The notes under the pieces are model-generated. The model saw only the letters and a program-made list of their open reading frames with translations. It did no database searches and had not been told where the DNA came from. The position numbers were made by a program, and so were the translations under genes. From JAGOLU01 sp037138475 (GTDB taxonomy: Bacteria > Patescibacteriota > Microgenomatia > UBA1406 > GWC2-37-13), in NCBI GenBank assembly GCA_037138475.1, contig JBAXII010000002.1:27845-91844 (forward strand): DNA of 64,000 nt. The letters run 5' to 3'. Shown in pieces: positions 32,481 through 40,319 of this stretch; positions within the stretch are counted from its first letter, which is position 1; every line of letters starts with the position of its first letter.

Positions 32481-32651
32481 ATGGTATTTATACCCTGGAT
32501 ACTCTTTATCGCACTTATTTCATTTCTTTGGGCTGTCTATGGCATGCGGGACTACATCTCCAAGCAGAGGCATAATCCACGTTCTAAAAGCCCAGGAAAG
32601 GAGAATGATGTGATTAGTATAGACAAGGAGGGGACCGTGATCCAGTTGTGA
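32481..32651 (+). CDS. Very small membrane protein (56 aa)
   Basis: A 56-residue protein starting MVFIPWILFIALISFLWAVY: one membrane helix followed by a charged tail (KQRHNPRSKSPGKENDVISI). It starts five bases after the LytR_C gene stop and so likely shares its transcript. A GTG at 32463 gives a longer, overlapping option. No family recognised. Its 3' end is 12 bases from the convergent TPR gene. Confidence 0.55.
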   Translation: MVFIPWILFIALISFLWAVYGMRDYISKQRHNPRSKSPGKENDVISIDKEGTVIQL

Positions 32652-32663
32652 GCCAAGCTCGTA

Positions 32664-33545
32664 TCACTCTTCTTCTTCCTCTTCCTCAGTTTCGACCCCA
32701 AGAAGTGTCTCGTCCTCGCCTTTTTCTTGTGCTTCAAGTTCATTTGTCAGTCCATCCTCAAGTTCATCGGTTTCCTTTTCTTCTGTTTCGACCACGGGGT
32801 CGACCCCATCGACGGGAAGCTCAGCAGGGTGTTCGGGTTTATTTTTTCCAAGCAACTCAGTTTCATCTTCAGACTGTTGCTGAGCCATAACTCGTGCAAC
32901 TGAGCCAGGTATGTCGAGTGGAAAAGAGATCATCTTTTCTACTTTTTTACCCTTCAGTTTCTCACGTATAAACACAGATACTTTATTCATATTTGCCTCG
33001 TGGATATATGTTTCATATTGACTCTCATGCTCTATAAAATAGATTAGTCGCATGCCTACATCGTCCGGGAGTATGCCCACGTATTCATCTGACATGGTGC
33101 GTATTTCAGCATGCCTTTTCCGAATCGTGAGTATCACCTTTTCTCCGACAACCAGTTTTGCCAAAACATTTCGCTGGCCGAGCTTGTTCACTGATACTGA
33201 CTTTGTTTTACCAGGGAGCTCGACAAAAATATTTGGGTCAAGATCAACCTCCTTTTGATTTGATTGAGTTGTGTCGTTTGAGAGTCCACAAACTTCAATT
33301 TTCTCGATATATTCGATAGCAATAAAGTTTTGGGGCTGCAGAGCGGTCACTTTCTTGTAAAAACGAAGTGCCACATCTAGCTTTTTTAGTTGAAATGCTG
33401 CAAACCCACTGCGGAGAAGAGCTGGAACGTTATTTTTGTCAATATCGAGGATATGAGCGTTTTGAGTCAAGGCTTCAGACCAGTTTTTTTGCAGTGCATA
33501 GTCCACGGCAGATTTCTCAAGAGTGGATAGATCTTTTATATTCAT
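32664..33545 (-). CDS. TPR-like protein with an acidic C-terminal tail
   Basis: A 293-residue soluble protein. Residues 1-75 form two to three TPR-like helical pairs (SAVDYALQKNWSEALTQNAH, ALRFYKKVTALQP). Residues about 90-200 form a beta-rich domain (NVLAKLVVGEKVILTIRKRH, EYVGILPDDVGMRLIYFIEH), and the last 70 residues are very acidic, ending in a run of Glu. The acidic tail could bind a basic partner such as DNA-binding proteins or ribosomal proteins. No named family seen. Its promoter is close to consensus. Confidence 0.75.
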   Translation of the reverse strand: MNIKDLSTLEKSAVDYALQKNWSEALTQNAHILDIDKNNVPALLRSGFAAFQLKKLDVALRFYKKVTALQPQNFIAIEYIEKIEVCGLSNDTTQSNQKEVDLDPNIFVELPGKTKSVSVNKLGQRNVLAKLVVGEKVILTIRKRHAEIRTMSDEYVGILPDDVGMRLIYFIEHESQYETYIHEANMNKVSVFIREKLKGKKVEKMISFPLDIPGSVARVMAQQQSEDETELLGKNKPEHPAELPVDGVDPVVETEEKETDELEDGLTNELEAQEKGEDETLLGVETEEEEEEE

Positions 33546-33555
33546 AAGCGAAAGT

Positions 33556-33583
33556 AGTATAACTATGTGTTCCTAGTTGTCAA
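33556..33583 (-). promoter_or_regulatory. Promoter of the TPR-like gene
   Basis: Minus strand: TTGACA (33578-33583), 16-base spacer, TATACT (33556-33561), ten bases to the ATG at 33545. The leader ACTTTCGCTTATGA resembles that of the DUF11 gene. Confidence 0.7.
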
Positions 33584-33679
33584 CGACAGAATGGGGGAGT
33601 GAGATAGGGTAGAGGAGGCCAAAATACTCCCATGATTTGACTTGTATGGGCCGAAACACTTAGTACAATGAAAGTAGCC

Positions 33680-34489
33680 ATGAGCTCATTTGCCTCCCAC
33701 CTACTTTCATTTTCGAAGCGGACCAGGATGATACTGGCCACTACAGCCTCGACAGCTGTTTTCTTTGTGGCGATTTCCACTCCATTTTCATATCTACCTC
33801 TCGTGGTGATCATCTTGGGAATCTCTATATATATTCTGACATGGTATGGACTCAAAGACCAGCTAGATGGGAAGGAGTGGTATATGCTTTTTGTCACTCC
33901 CGTGGTGTGGTCGGTGGTATGGTATCTATTCTACTTTTTAACCCCAATTCGTTGGATCAGTCGCCTCAATGCACTTATGGCATACGTAGTCATGTATTAC
34001 GCCATTTTATCGACTAACAACATCTTGAATGTAGCAAAATCACAGTCGCTTCAACTTTTGCGGGTTGCCCGGACTGTAAATCAGATAATCCATGTAACGA
34101 TGACATATCTATTTATACTTGTTTTGTTTGCGTTCGAACTCCACTGGGCACTGAACTCATTTTTTATTTTTTGTTATTTTAGTTTTATATATACCCAGTT
34201 TTATTGGTCTCACTTTGTGGGAGGAGGGAGTAGAGGAGACATATCATATCAATCACCTAGCGTCTTGACCTCGGCCATTATTACAACCCTAGCCACGCTG
34301 ATGTTCTTCCTTCCTATTTACACTCTTGCTCAGCGAGTAGCTATTTTGGCTGGATCTACCTATGTGCTGTCTGGTCTGCTGGTAGTTCATATCCAGGACA
34401 AAGTTTTCCCCACATACTACCGAGAATTTATCATTGCACTTCTTATCATCATTCCTGCGCTCGTATTATCGATCCAGTGGGGAGCCTAA
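33680..34489 (+). CDS. Polytopic membrane protein (about 269 aa), unknown
   Basis: About seven to eight predicted helices starting at residue ~15 (MILATTASTAVFFVAISTPF) and no recognisable family; Lys/Arg are mostly in short loops. Promoter-like TTGACT lies upstream (33636-33641) with TAGTAC 18 bases on and TACAAT a little later. ATG 33668 and ATG 33680 are both possible; I prefer 33680 because the first lies directly on the -10 region. The last gene before an 850-base stretch without genes. Confidence 0.65.
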   Translation: MSSFASHLLSFSKRTRMILATTASTAVFFVAISTPFSYLPLVVIILGISIYILTWYGLKDQLDGKEWYMLFVTPVVWSVVWYLFYFLTPIRWISRLNALMAYVVMYYAILSTNNILNVAKSQSLQLLRVARTVNQIIHVTMTYLFILVLFAFELHWALNSFFIFCYFSFIYTQFYWSHFVGGGSRGDISYQSPSVLTSAIITTLATLMFFLPIYTLAQRVAILAGSTYVLSGLLVVHIQDKVFPTYYREFIIALLIIIPALVLSIQWGA

Positions 34490-35338
34490 AGGGAGGAGAG
34501 TGGAGAACTATCCTATAGTTATTTACTATTAATTTGTGGATAATTCTATGGAGAGAGGAGAGTAGAAGTAAATACCTACTCAAGGGCGTTCCACGAACAA
34601 CTAAACGAGTGCCTACACTCAACTCCAGAATGATGCGACTGCAGAGTCGTCACATATTCGAACATGCCCACTACACCCATTATTGAGCGGTCCGTAGCTC
34701 AAAGAGTGAGGCTAGTCTAATGTCGTAATATGTATATCTTGCGAAGTATAATCTAATAGAGAAGCGAAGTGGCAAAAAACGATATTTTTTTGAAAAGCAT
34801 TTTCGTGCACATAATTCTCTATCTCAGTTTATTCGTTAAAAATATGGACAATACCCTCTTTTTGTGCTTAGCCCAAAATCACGTTTTTAGCACTTTTCAT
34901 TTGTTCGCCAGCTGCATTTGAGGCACTTTATAAACTATGCCGTATGCATTGAGCGTACGACTCTCCCCCACCCGAATTTCCTCACAAGAGGAGGGTAGCT
35001 CTAATCGAGATAGTGGTGTATAGATTCGATCTATAGGCTTTAAATTGAAAATTTGTCCGCAAATAATTATATTGATCAGGAATCTATGCATACAACAACA
35101 CAAAGCTCTATATTTATCTGATAAAATCAATTATTATAAAGAAAATGCGTTTTTTATGTGTGTATCTTGTAGAAAAATAACGAGTATGGAGATTGGGAAA
35201 ACAATTACGACGGAGAAATATTGGAGTATAAGATAAAGATATGGCAAGAAATACATCTTGCTCATTGGCAATAGTCAAGGCATTTGCCAAGAAAACCTTG
35301 ATTCAAGGGAATAGACCCAAACAGAGGTTGTACTATAT
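34490..35338. other. Gene-free stretch of about 850 bases
   Basis: No frame here looks like a protein gene; the longest, 34897-35130 on the minus strand, has poor composition and no start signal. The stretch holds a perfect DnaA-box sequence in reverse (TGTGGATAA at about 34535-34543), short hairpins such as GAGTGCCTACACTC, and is AT-rich between 34720 and 34900 and again between 35040 and 35220. It may hold an unrecognised RNA, a decayed gene, or nothing. I could not match tmRNA, RNase P RNA, SRP RNA or a tRNA. Confidence 0.5.
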
Positions 35339-36025
35339 TTACTTTGCAGCCTTCTTTTTTGACTCTTCGATAATGATTTTTTTCAATTCCTCAAAGTTTC
35401 CAAATCCTGCCACAGGTTTTCCATCAATATAAAACGAGGGAGTTGAGTTGAGCTCAGATGCGGTGCCCGAGGCGATATCTCGATCAATCTTTTGTACTAC
35501 CAGGGAAGACTTCGCATCGTTTGCAAACTGTTCTTGATCAACACCCAGATCTTTGGCATACAAATTAAATGTGTCAAGAGGTGAGTCGGAATCTTTCCAT
35601 TGATCCTGATTCTTGTATGCAGTATCAATAAATTCATAGAATTTACCCTGTAAACCCGCTGCCTCAGCTGCCTGGACAGCGATCTGAGCGTTTTTATGGA
35701 TGTTGCGAAGGGGGAAATGTTTGTAAACCACGGTGTACTCAGTATTCATAATACGTGCAAACTCAGCATCCTGCTTGAGCTCAATTTCAAAGTATTCATG
35801 CACACTTTTACATGCCGGACATTGCAGATCAGCATACTCAGTCAATATGCGCTTGCCTGTACCCTTTATATGGTCCGGGATCTGTGCAGAGTTTGTAGCT
35901 ACACGCTCAATCTTTGCAGCTTCTGGGAAATAAGTGTTTTTTACAGGATTGGTCACTGTGTAGCTCGCGTAGAGAAATGCGACAAGGAGTACAGTAGCTA
36001 TCCCGAAGATGAGTTTAGTATTCAT
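35339..36025 (-). CDS. DsbA/BdbD-like thiol-disulfide protein
   Basis: Forms disulfides in exported proteins. The 228-residue protein has an N-terminal anchor (LIFGIATVLLVAFLYASYTV), a thioredoxin fold with TEYADLQCPACKSVHEYFEI (active site CPAC near residue 71-74) and the cis-Pro region STPSFYIDGKPVAGFG near 198. The all-helical insertion between them (DTAYKNQDQWKD...) fits DsbA. A VKOR homologue at 54098-54529 could reoxidise it. Its promoter sits right after the terminator of the gene upstream. Confidence 0.92.
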   Translation of the reverse strand: MNTKLIFGIATVLLVAFLYASYTVTNPVKNTYFPEAAKIERVATNSAQIPDHIKGTGKRILTEYADLQCPACKSVHEYFEIELKQDAEFARIMNTEYTVVYKHFPLRNIHKNAQIAVQAAEAAGLQGKFYEFIDTAYKNQDQWKDSDSPLDTFNLYAKDLGVDQEQFANDAKSSLVVQKIDRDIASGTASELNSTPSFYIDGKPVAGFGNFEELKKIIIEESKKKAAK

Positions 36026-36033
36026 AGAGTGAC

Positions 36034-36039
36034 ATTATA
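36034..36039 (-). promoter_or_regulatory. -10 box of the DsbA-like gene, leaderless type
   Basis: TATAAT on the minus strand, eight bases before the ATG at 36025, and directly after the terminator at 36041-36070. Confidence 0.6.
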
Positions 36040-36040
36040 C

Positions 36041-36070
36041 AAAAACCCACGCCTAAAAAACAGCGTGGGT
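36041..36070 (-). terminator. Rho-independent terminator of the 63-aa gene
   Basis: Stem ACCCACGC/GCGTGGGT (36045-36070) with a loop of about ten bases, followed on the minus strand by a T run. It ends the 63-aa gene transcript 37 bases after its stop. Confidence 0.8.
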
Positions 36071-36106
36071 GAAATTCGACCAAATATAAAAATTGAGAAA
36101 ACGATA

Positions 36107-36298
36107 TTATTTCATTTTATCGTAATCTACCTTACTTACGAAACGTGTCAGATTGCGACCATCAGTCGTTTTACCACGCATGGCATAACGAACCTGTTTC
36201 TTTCCATCTTTGGTGACACGCTCGTAGGTTGTTTTCTCGACATTCTTTTCATCGAGCATGACTTCCTTGCGGAGCTTGACGTCATAGAATTTGATCAT
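36107..36298 (-). CDS. Small basic conserved-looking protein (63 aa)
   Basis: A 63-residue basic protein, MIKFYDVKLRKEVMLDEKNV..., with TKDGKKQVRYAMRGKTTDGR; predicted small beta sheet. It has one of the few strong Shine-Dalgarno sites here (GGAGGTG, complement at 36311-36317), nine bases before the start, and its own terminator, so it is surely expressed. Its basic, compact make-up suggests a nucleic-acid-binding role, perhaps on the ribosome; I cannot name a family. Confidence 0.8.
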   Translation of the reverse strand: MIKFYDVKLRKEVMLDEKNVEKTTYERVTKDGKKQVRYAMRGKTTDGRNLTRFVSKVDYDKMK

Positions 36299-36310
36299 AG
36301 TGTATATTCA

Positions 36311-36317
36311 CCTCCAT
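36311..36317 (-). promoter_or_regulatory. Strong Shine-Dalgarno site of the 63-aa gene
   Basis: GGAGGTG on the minus strand with a 12-base spacing to the ATG at 36298. It is an exception in a window where most starts lack such a site. Confidence 0.75.
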
Positions 36318-36402
36318 TCAAATAATGAGGTCATTGTAAGCGTACGTGAGATCAAAAGTCAAGTTGAGCGTAAATCAGCTTTAGATTTGTACGTATTTAG
36401 CA

Positions 36403-36411
36403 TGGTATAAT
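36403..36411 (+). promoter_or_regulatory. Extended -10 promoter of obg
   Basis: TGGTATAAT (extended -10) ends 12 bases before the ATG at 36424. Confidence 0.6.
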
Positions 36412-36423
36412 AACCCAAATCAT

Positions 36424-37398
36424 ATGTTGATCGATGAAGCAACAATCAAGGTAAGTTCGGGAAGTGGCGGCGATGGTCGTGTCGCTTACTATATCAACAG
36501 AGGAAAACCATGTGGTGGCGATGGCGGACGTGGAGGTAACGTAAGTGCTTTGATCAATCCTCAAATGACCTCTCTTTTGCCCTATGTAGAGCGTAAGGAG
36601 CGTGAGGCAGGATCAGGTGGAGGTGGGGGCACATTTAACAAAAGTGGGAGAAATGCCGATGAGCTCGTGCTCTATTTCCCTCCTGGTACCCATTTGACTG
36701 ACCTTGAGACTGGTGAAGTGATCGAGCTCACCAGTAGTGAAACGCCGGTACAACTTTGCCGAGGAGGTAATGGTGGTTGGGGTAATGCAACGATCAATCT
36801 CTCCAGTAATCATCTGTTTGACAAGGCAAATCCTGGTCAAAAAGGCCATACGAGACAGTTTAAGGTTGCCATGAAGCTCATTGCCGACTTTGGACTCGTA
36901 GGTTTCCCAAACGCAGGTAAAAGTAGTCTCCTGAACGTTCTCACCGCTGCACAGGCGCGGGTGGCAGACTATCCATTTACGACACTGGAACCCAATCTAG
37001 GTGTACTGTATGGCAATCATGGCTATACGCGCCGTGTCCTCGCAGATATTCCTGGGTTGATTGAGGGCGCCTCAGAAGGCAAGGGTCTGGGAGTCAAATT
37101 CTTGAAGCATATCGAAAAAGTTTCCATCATCCTTCACTGCATAAGCTGTGAGTCAGCTGATCCTCTCAAGGATTATCATGAGATCAGGGCTGAACTTGAA
37201 GCATATAATCCAGCGTTGCTGCAAAAGGAAGAAATTGTGCTTTTGACAAAATCCGACCTCATTGCGGATGACAAAAAAAGACTTGCGAAGATCAAAAGGC
37301 AACTTAAGCCTGTGGCAAAGCACATCATGGTGTGCAGTATCGTCGATGACAAATCAATCAAAGACATCGCAGAAATACTCGTTTCAGACCGTTCCTGA
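36424..37398 (+). CDS. obg: Obg/CgtA family GTPase
   Basis: Ribosome-assembly and stress GTPase. The 324-residue protein has the Gly-rich Obg fold first (GSGGDGRVAYYINRGKPCGG and GGDGGRGGNV), then the G domain: GFPNAGKSS (G1, near residue 160), YPFTTLEPNLGV (switch I), DIPGLIEGASEGKGLG (G3) and LTKSDL (G4 as TKSD). It lacks the optional C-terminal OCT domain, which is common. Length fits this short form. The convergent LOG gene lies 11 bases past the stop. Confidence 0.95.
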   Translation: MLIDEATIKVSSGSGGDGRVAYYINRGKPCGGDGGRGGNVSALINPQMTSLLPYVERKEREAGSGGGGGTFNKSGRNADELVLYFPPGTHLTDLETGEVIELTSSETPVQLCRGGNGGWGNATINLSSNHLFDKANPGQKGHTRQFKVAMKLIADFGLVGFPNAGKSSLLNVLTAAQARVADYPFTTLEPNLGVLYGNHGYTRRVLADIPGLIEGASEGKGLGVKFLKHIEKVSIILHCISCESADPLKDYHEIRAELEAYNPALLQKEEIVLLTKSDLIADDKKRLAKIKRQLKPVAKHIMVCSIVDDKSIKDIAEILVSDRS

Positions 37399-37409
37399 GC
37401 CTCAAAGTA

Positions 37410-38033
37410 TCATCGAGCTCCAAGCATCAAGCACTTTTCGACTCCTGGATTTTCGATATACACACGTCTGTCCTGCTCAATCAAATCCTCAAATTTTTCT
37501 AGCGCATCAACGAGCGCAGTCGGTGACTCTACTATCTGCAGAACGCGGAGCTCGTCAGGGCGAATATGCATGTTGTCGGTAAATGATTGGATGATGCTCT
37601 CCCAAAATCGTCCATACAATATAATAGGTTTGTGGTATCCAAAATAAAGCCTTGCTACGACCCAGCACATGGCAAACTCGCTGATAGTGCCCGTGCCGCC
37701 ATTAAAAAACACATAGGAATCCCCCAACTCCATCAATTTTTTGGTTCGTTCGATATAGTTTTTTTCAGTAAATACCTCATCAGCCTGAACTGAGTGCTCT
37801 TTCCCCTCAAATGTGGTAGCAAAATCAGGTTCGAGATATACTGCCTTTGTCTTGCCCCCTCCCGCAGCAGCTCCGGTGGTGGCGGCCATCATGATGCCCG
37901 GTCCTCCCCCATCGACTACCGTGAGACCCTCTTTGGCACAAGCCATAGCTGCATGGTACGCCTCTTGGTAGTCAGGATCTGACTTTTTAAGCACTGCTCC
38001 GCCAAAAAAGGTGATTGATTTTATGGTATTCAT
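37410..38033 (-). CDS. LOG-family nucleotide phosphoribohydrolase-like protein
   Basis: A 207-residue Rossmann-fold protein of the LOG/lysine-decarboxylase-like group: SITFFGGAVLKK, DGGGPGIMMAATTGA (GGGxGxM) near residue 42-49 and FFNGGTGTISEF in place of PGGxGTxxE near 112. Family members split nucleoside 5'-monophosphates into base and ribose-5-phosphate. The Pro of the PGG motif is Asn here. TATAAT lies ten bases before its start on the minus strand. Confidence 0.85.
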   Translation of the reverse strand: MNTIKSITFFGGAVLKKSDPDYQEAYHAAMACAKEGLTVVDGGGPGIMMAATTGAAAGGGKTKAVYLEPDFATTFEGKEHSVQADEVFTEKNYIERTKKLMELGDSYVFFNGGTGTISEFAMCWVVARLYFGYHKPIILYGRFWESIIQSFTDNMHIRPDELRVLQIVESPTALVDALEKFEDLIEQDRRVYIENPGVEKCLMLGAR

Positions 38034-38123
38034 AAGGGGGTAGGATTATAAAGAAATAGAGAAAGAAAGGGTGGGAAATATGGTAATAAAGAAACGAGAG
38101 AAATTGCAAGCGACATGCGCCTA

Positions 38124-38720
38124 CTATTTCCCAAGCCATTCAGCTTTGAGTCTATCTCTTTCCTCAGGTGATAGCAAGTACTGGGTCATGCCCTCGACAG
38201 ATCGCTTGCGAGTGAACTCAGCCATAACAACAGCGGCACAGACTGAGATGTTAAATGATTCAACAAACCCAGACATGGGTATGTGTAGGTGATAATCGCT
38301 CTGTGATGCTATATACTCACTGATCCCAGTGTGTTCATTTCCAAGCACTAGAGCGATTTGTGGACCTAAAGTAGGCAATGACTTATCATATAGATTTACC
38401 TGACGATCTGGATAGAGACTGGTGGCATATATAGTATACCCATCCCTCTTGAGTTGGGAGATGCATTCCTCGCTCGATGCAAATGTTTTTATCGTGAGCC
38501 ATTTGTTTGCACTGGATGAGGAGACTTTCCCCACCTTTTGAGGACTGTATTTGAGTCTCTTTTCAAAGATAAAATAGGCAGTTTGAAACCCAAAGCCATC
38601 CATGGTTCGGAGCACTGCAGCAGCGTTATGTGGGTCTTGCACGTCCTCAAGTACGATGATGCCTTGTTGACGGCGGGATACTACTGAGTCTATCTTTGAG
38701 AGGCGGGATTGCGTGGTCAT
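38124..38720 (-). CDS. TrmH-like tRNA/rRNA 2'-O-methyltransferase
   Basis: A 198-residue SPOUT enzyme with LEDVQDPHNAAAVLRTMDGF (motif 1, N-x-x-x-x-x-R), LVLGNEHTGIS (motif 2) and IPMSGFVESFNISVCAAVVM (motif 3). The length, early start of the fold and C-terminal helix (LSPEERDRLKAEWLGK) fit TrmH, which methylates G18 of tRNA. It is the second SPOUT methyltransferase in the window. Divergent from the SAM-hydrolase-like gene across a structured 330-base region. Confidence 0.9.
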   Translation of the reverse strand: MTTQSRLSKIDSVVSRRQQGIIVLEDVQDPHNAAAVLRTMDGFGFQTAYFIFEKRLKYSPQKVGKVSSSSANKWLTIKTFASSEECISQLKRDGYTIYATSLYPDRQVNLYDKSLPTLGPQIALVLGNEHTGISEYIASQSDYHLHIPMSGFVESFNISVCAAVVMAEFTRKRSVEGMTQYLLSPEERDRLKAEWLGK

Positions 38721-38743
38721 AGGTATATGATACTGGAAAGTTT

Positions 38744-38770
38744 GTAAAGTCCATAAAGTCTGTAAAGTGA
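38744..38770. repeat. 9-bp tandem repeat (xTAAAGTCx, 3 copies)
   Basis: GTAAAGTCC, ATAAAGTCT and GTAAAGTGA in direct tandem. The same 9-bp unit occurs three times at 49256-49282. Confidence 0.8.
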
Positions 38771-38974
38771 CATATGTTCTGTCATCCCTCCGGGCGTAGT
38801 CCTACGGGCGGAGCCTCGACTCGATCGAGGATCTCAAATTATCATACATTGATCCCGGCATGCGATGGTGTGTCAGCCTGTGGGTACTTGCATTCATCCT
38901 ATTGGGTGATATCATGTATCTCATGTCTCAAATCATTTGCCCAGTTTCCATGTGCATGATGATGCCTTCCCTAA

Positions 38975-39030
38975 CCGGGAGGTGACATATCTATTTGTCA
39001 TCCAGCCTCCCGGCAACGGGAGGTTTTTTT
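38975..39030 (+). promoter_or_regulatory. Attenuator-like hairpin pair with terminator
   Basis: CCGGGAGG (38975-38982) can pair with CCTCCCGG (39006-39013), helped by nested TGACA/TGTCA. The same right arm can instead pair with CGGGAGG (39017-39023) across a GCAA tetraloop, giving a terminator followed by TTTTTTT (39024-39030). The two folds exclude each other, as in attenuators and riboswitches. The next gene starts 20 bases later. It could also simply be the end of a small RNA, because a TATTAT sits just after it. Confidence 0.6.
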
Positions 39031-39049
39031 ATTTATTATCCATTTTTCT

Positions 39050-39862
39050 ATGATCACTTATACCTGTGCGACGATTATCAATGACTGCAGAGACAGCGCG
39101 ACTGCAAATCGAGAAATTAGCCGTGTGACGGCGCTCACGGGCATACATCCTTCATTTGTAGGCATCAATGATTTTGCCGATTTGGAAGGTGCTGGAAATA
39201 TCATAGATACTCTAGATGCATTTACTGGCATGCCAGGCATTATCATCGCCAATGCAGCTCCCCGTCATGGCAAAGGAAAAAAGTACCCAAACGGTACTCC
39301 CTTTTGTTACTTTTGTGTTGGTGAGACGCTGGTGATATCATCCATACAAGGATCAATGCTCTCGCTGATTAAAAAATTGAGGCTCAGTAGAGCCTTAAAC
39401 CTAGTAGACATCCCCACTGTATGTGACGCAATGGTAGCGAATGGCAAACTTACATCTGCTCAAGCAAATCAAATAGCAGGGAGTCAGTATCGAAGTTTTG
39501 ATTTTGAGCCACGACTTGCAGGGTGGCTGGTAGACGGTTTGACTATCCCCTCCTCTACCCACTCGTTTGATACGTTCGCCGAGATTGAAGACCTAGGACA
39601 TGTGGTGTGGCTCGTCGATAACTTTGGCAATTGCAAGACAACAATATTGCCTGAGGAGATTGGGTTTGAAGAAGGAAAGAAAATTCAGACACATTTTGGG
39701 TTAGCGACTATGTATAGACAGTTGAGAAGCGTGCCAGATGGTGAACTTGCGCTGACGACCGGCAGCTCAGGGTATGGTGCCGATAGATTCATCGAGCTTG
39801 TCATCCAAGGTCAGTCTGCTGCCAAAAAGTACGGGATCGAGGTGGGGACGAAGATATTGTAG
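39050..39862 (+). CDS. DUF62 family (SAM hydrolase/halogenase-like) protein
   Basis: A 270-residue protein with the two-domain layout of the SAM hydroxide adenosyltransferase/fluorinase family: an N-terminal part with TIINDCRDSATANREISRVT and a strand ending IIIANAAPR at the place of the usual VDPGVG, and a C-terminal beta barrel with VVWLVDNFGNCKTTI, the family's D-x-F-G-N-x-x-T-N motif. Several usual N-terminal residues differ, so the function could have moved. Family members split S-adenosylmethionine to adenosine and methionine. The upstream attenuator-like hairpins are the notable point. Confidence 0.65.
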   Translation: MITYTCATIINDCRDSATANREISRVTALTGIHPSFVGINDFADLEGAGNIIDTLDAFTGMPGIIIANAAPRHGKGKKYPNGTPFCYFCVGETLVISSIQGSMLSLIKKLRLSRALNLVDIPTVCDAMVANGKLTSAQANQIAGSQYRSFDFEPRLAGWLVDGLTIPSSTHSFDTFAEIEDLGHVVWLVDNFGNCKTTILPEEIGFEEGKKIQTHFGLATMYRQLRSVPDGELALTTGSSGYGADRFIELVIQGQSAAKKYGIEVGTKIL

Positions 39863-39969
39863 AAGAAAATATCTAATTCCTAATTACTAATTTCTAATCA
39901 AAATTCAATGTTCATAAATTTGTAGTCCGCTATACCAACTGGCTCAGATAGGAAGCCTGAATCTGTCCG

Positions 39970-40302
39970 TCACTGATTGAGCGAGAAACACCAGTTCATC
40001 TCGGTGACACTCAGATTGACCACTGCATCTATGACATGTGTCTGTCGGTACTCTCTGAATGCTTCCGTCACTGCACCCAAGAGCACCTCTTTGCTTTCGG
40101 GGAGAGACTTGCTTCCGATCTCTATGTATATCTCGACATCTGCTCCATTTAAGGTGTAATGATATGGAAATGCATAGACTGAAACATCCTCAATAGGTCT
40201 TTTGATGCTTTCTGATATCTTTTGAGATAAAAAAACTGCAAGACTATGTAGTTGAGCTTCGTCGAGTTTGGTTGGGTTATATTCAACTCGAAGTACAGGC
40301 AT
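39970..40302 (-). CDS. Tautomerase-superfamily-like protein
   Basis: A 110-residue protein with Pro right after the start Met (MPVLRVEYNP), the key catalytic residue of the 4-oxalocrotonate tautomerase/MIF fold. The beta-alpha-beta pattern (DEAQLHSLAVFLSQKISESI, VSVYAFPYHY, VEIYIEIGSKSLPESKEVLL) and size suit a MIF/CHMI-like single-domain member. The substrate is unknown. It lies 17 bases upstream of metG's end... on the same strand, so it is read before... no clear operon can be claimed beyond closeness: metG ends upstream of it and this gene follows on the same strand in the opposite order of coordinates. Confidence 0.6.
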   Translation of the reverse strand: MPVLRVEYNPTKLDEAQLHSLAVFLSQKISESIKRPIEDVSVYAFPYHYTLNGADVEIYIEIGSKSLPESKEVLLGAVTEAFREYRQTHVIDAVVNLSVTEMNWCFSLNQ

Positions 40303-40319
40303 AAAATGGGTATAAATAA

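Larger units (their letters stand above)
38721..39049. other. Structured intergenic region of about 330 bases
   Basis: From left to right: a 9-bp tandem repeat (38744-38770), a hairpin-rich GTCATC element (about 38780-38833), an unassigned stretch, and a strong hairpin pair that ends in a Rho-independent terminator (38975-39030). No protein gene fits; the longest + frame (38774-38959) spans the repeat element. See the separate regulatory entry. Confidence 0.6.

Noticed and set aside
34535..34543. Replication origin at the DnaA box
   Set aside because: Only one box, no dnaA or dnaN gene nearby, so an origin cannot be claimed.
34690..34770. tRNA-like opening (GTCCGTAGCTCAAAGAG)
   Set aside because: No matching acceptor or T-arm can be formed downstream.
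34897..35130. 77-residue minus-strand frame in the gene-free stretch
   Set aside because: Poor composition, no promoter or ribosome site, no family resemblance.
38774..38959. 61-residue plus-strand frame before the SAM-hydrolase-like gene
   Set aside because: It runs over a dispersed hairpin repeat and has no start signal; the region is better read as RNA structure.
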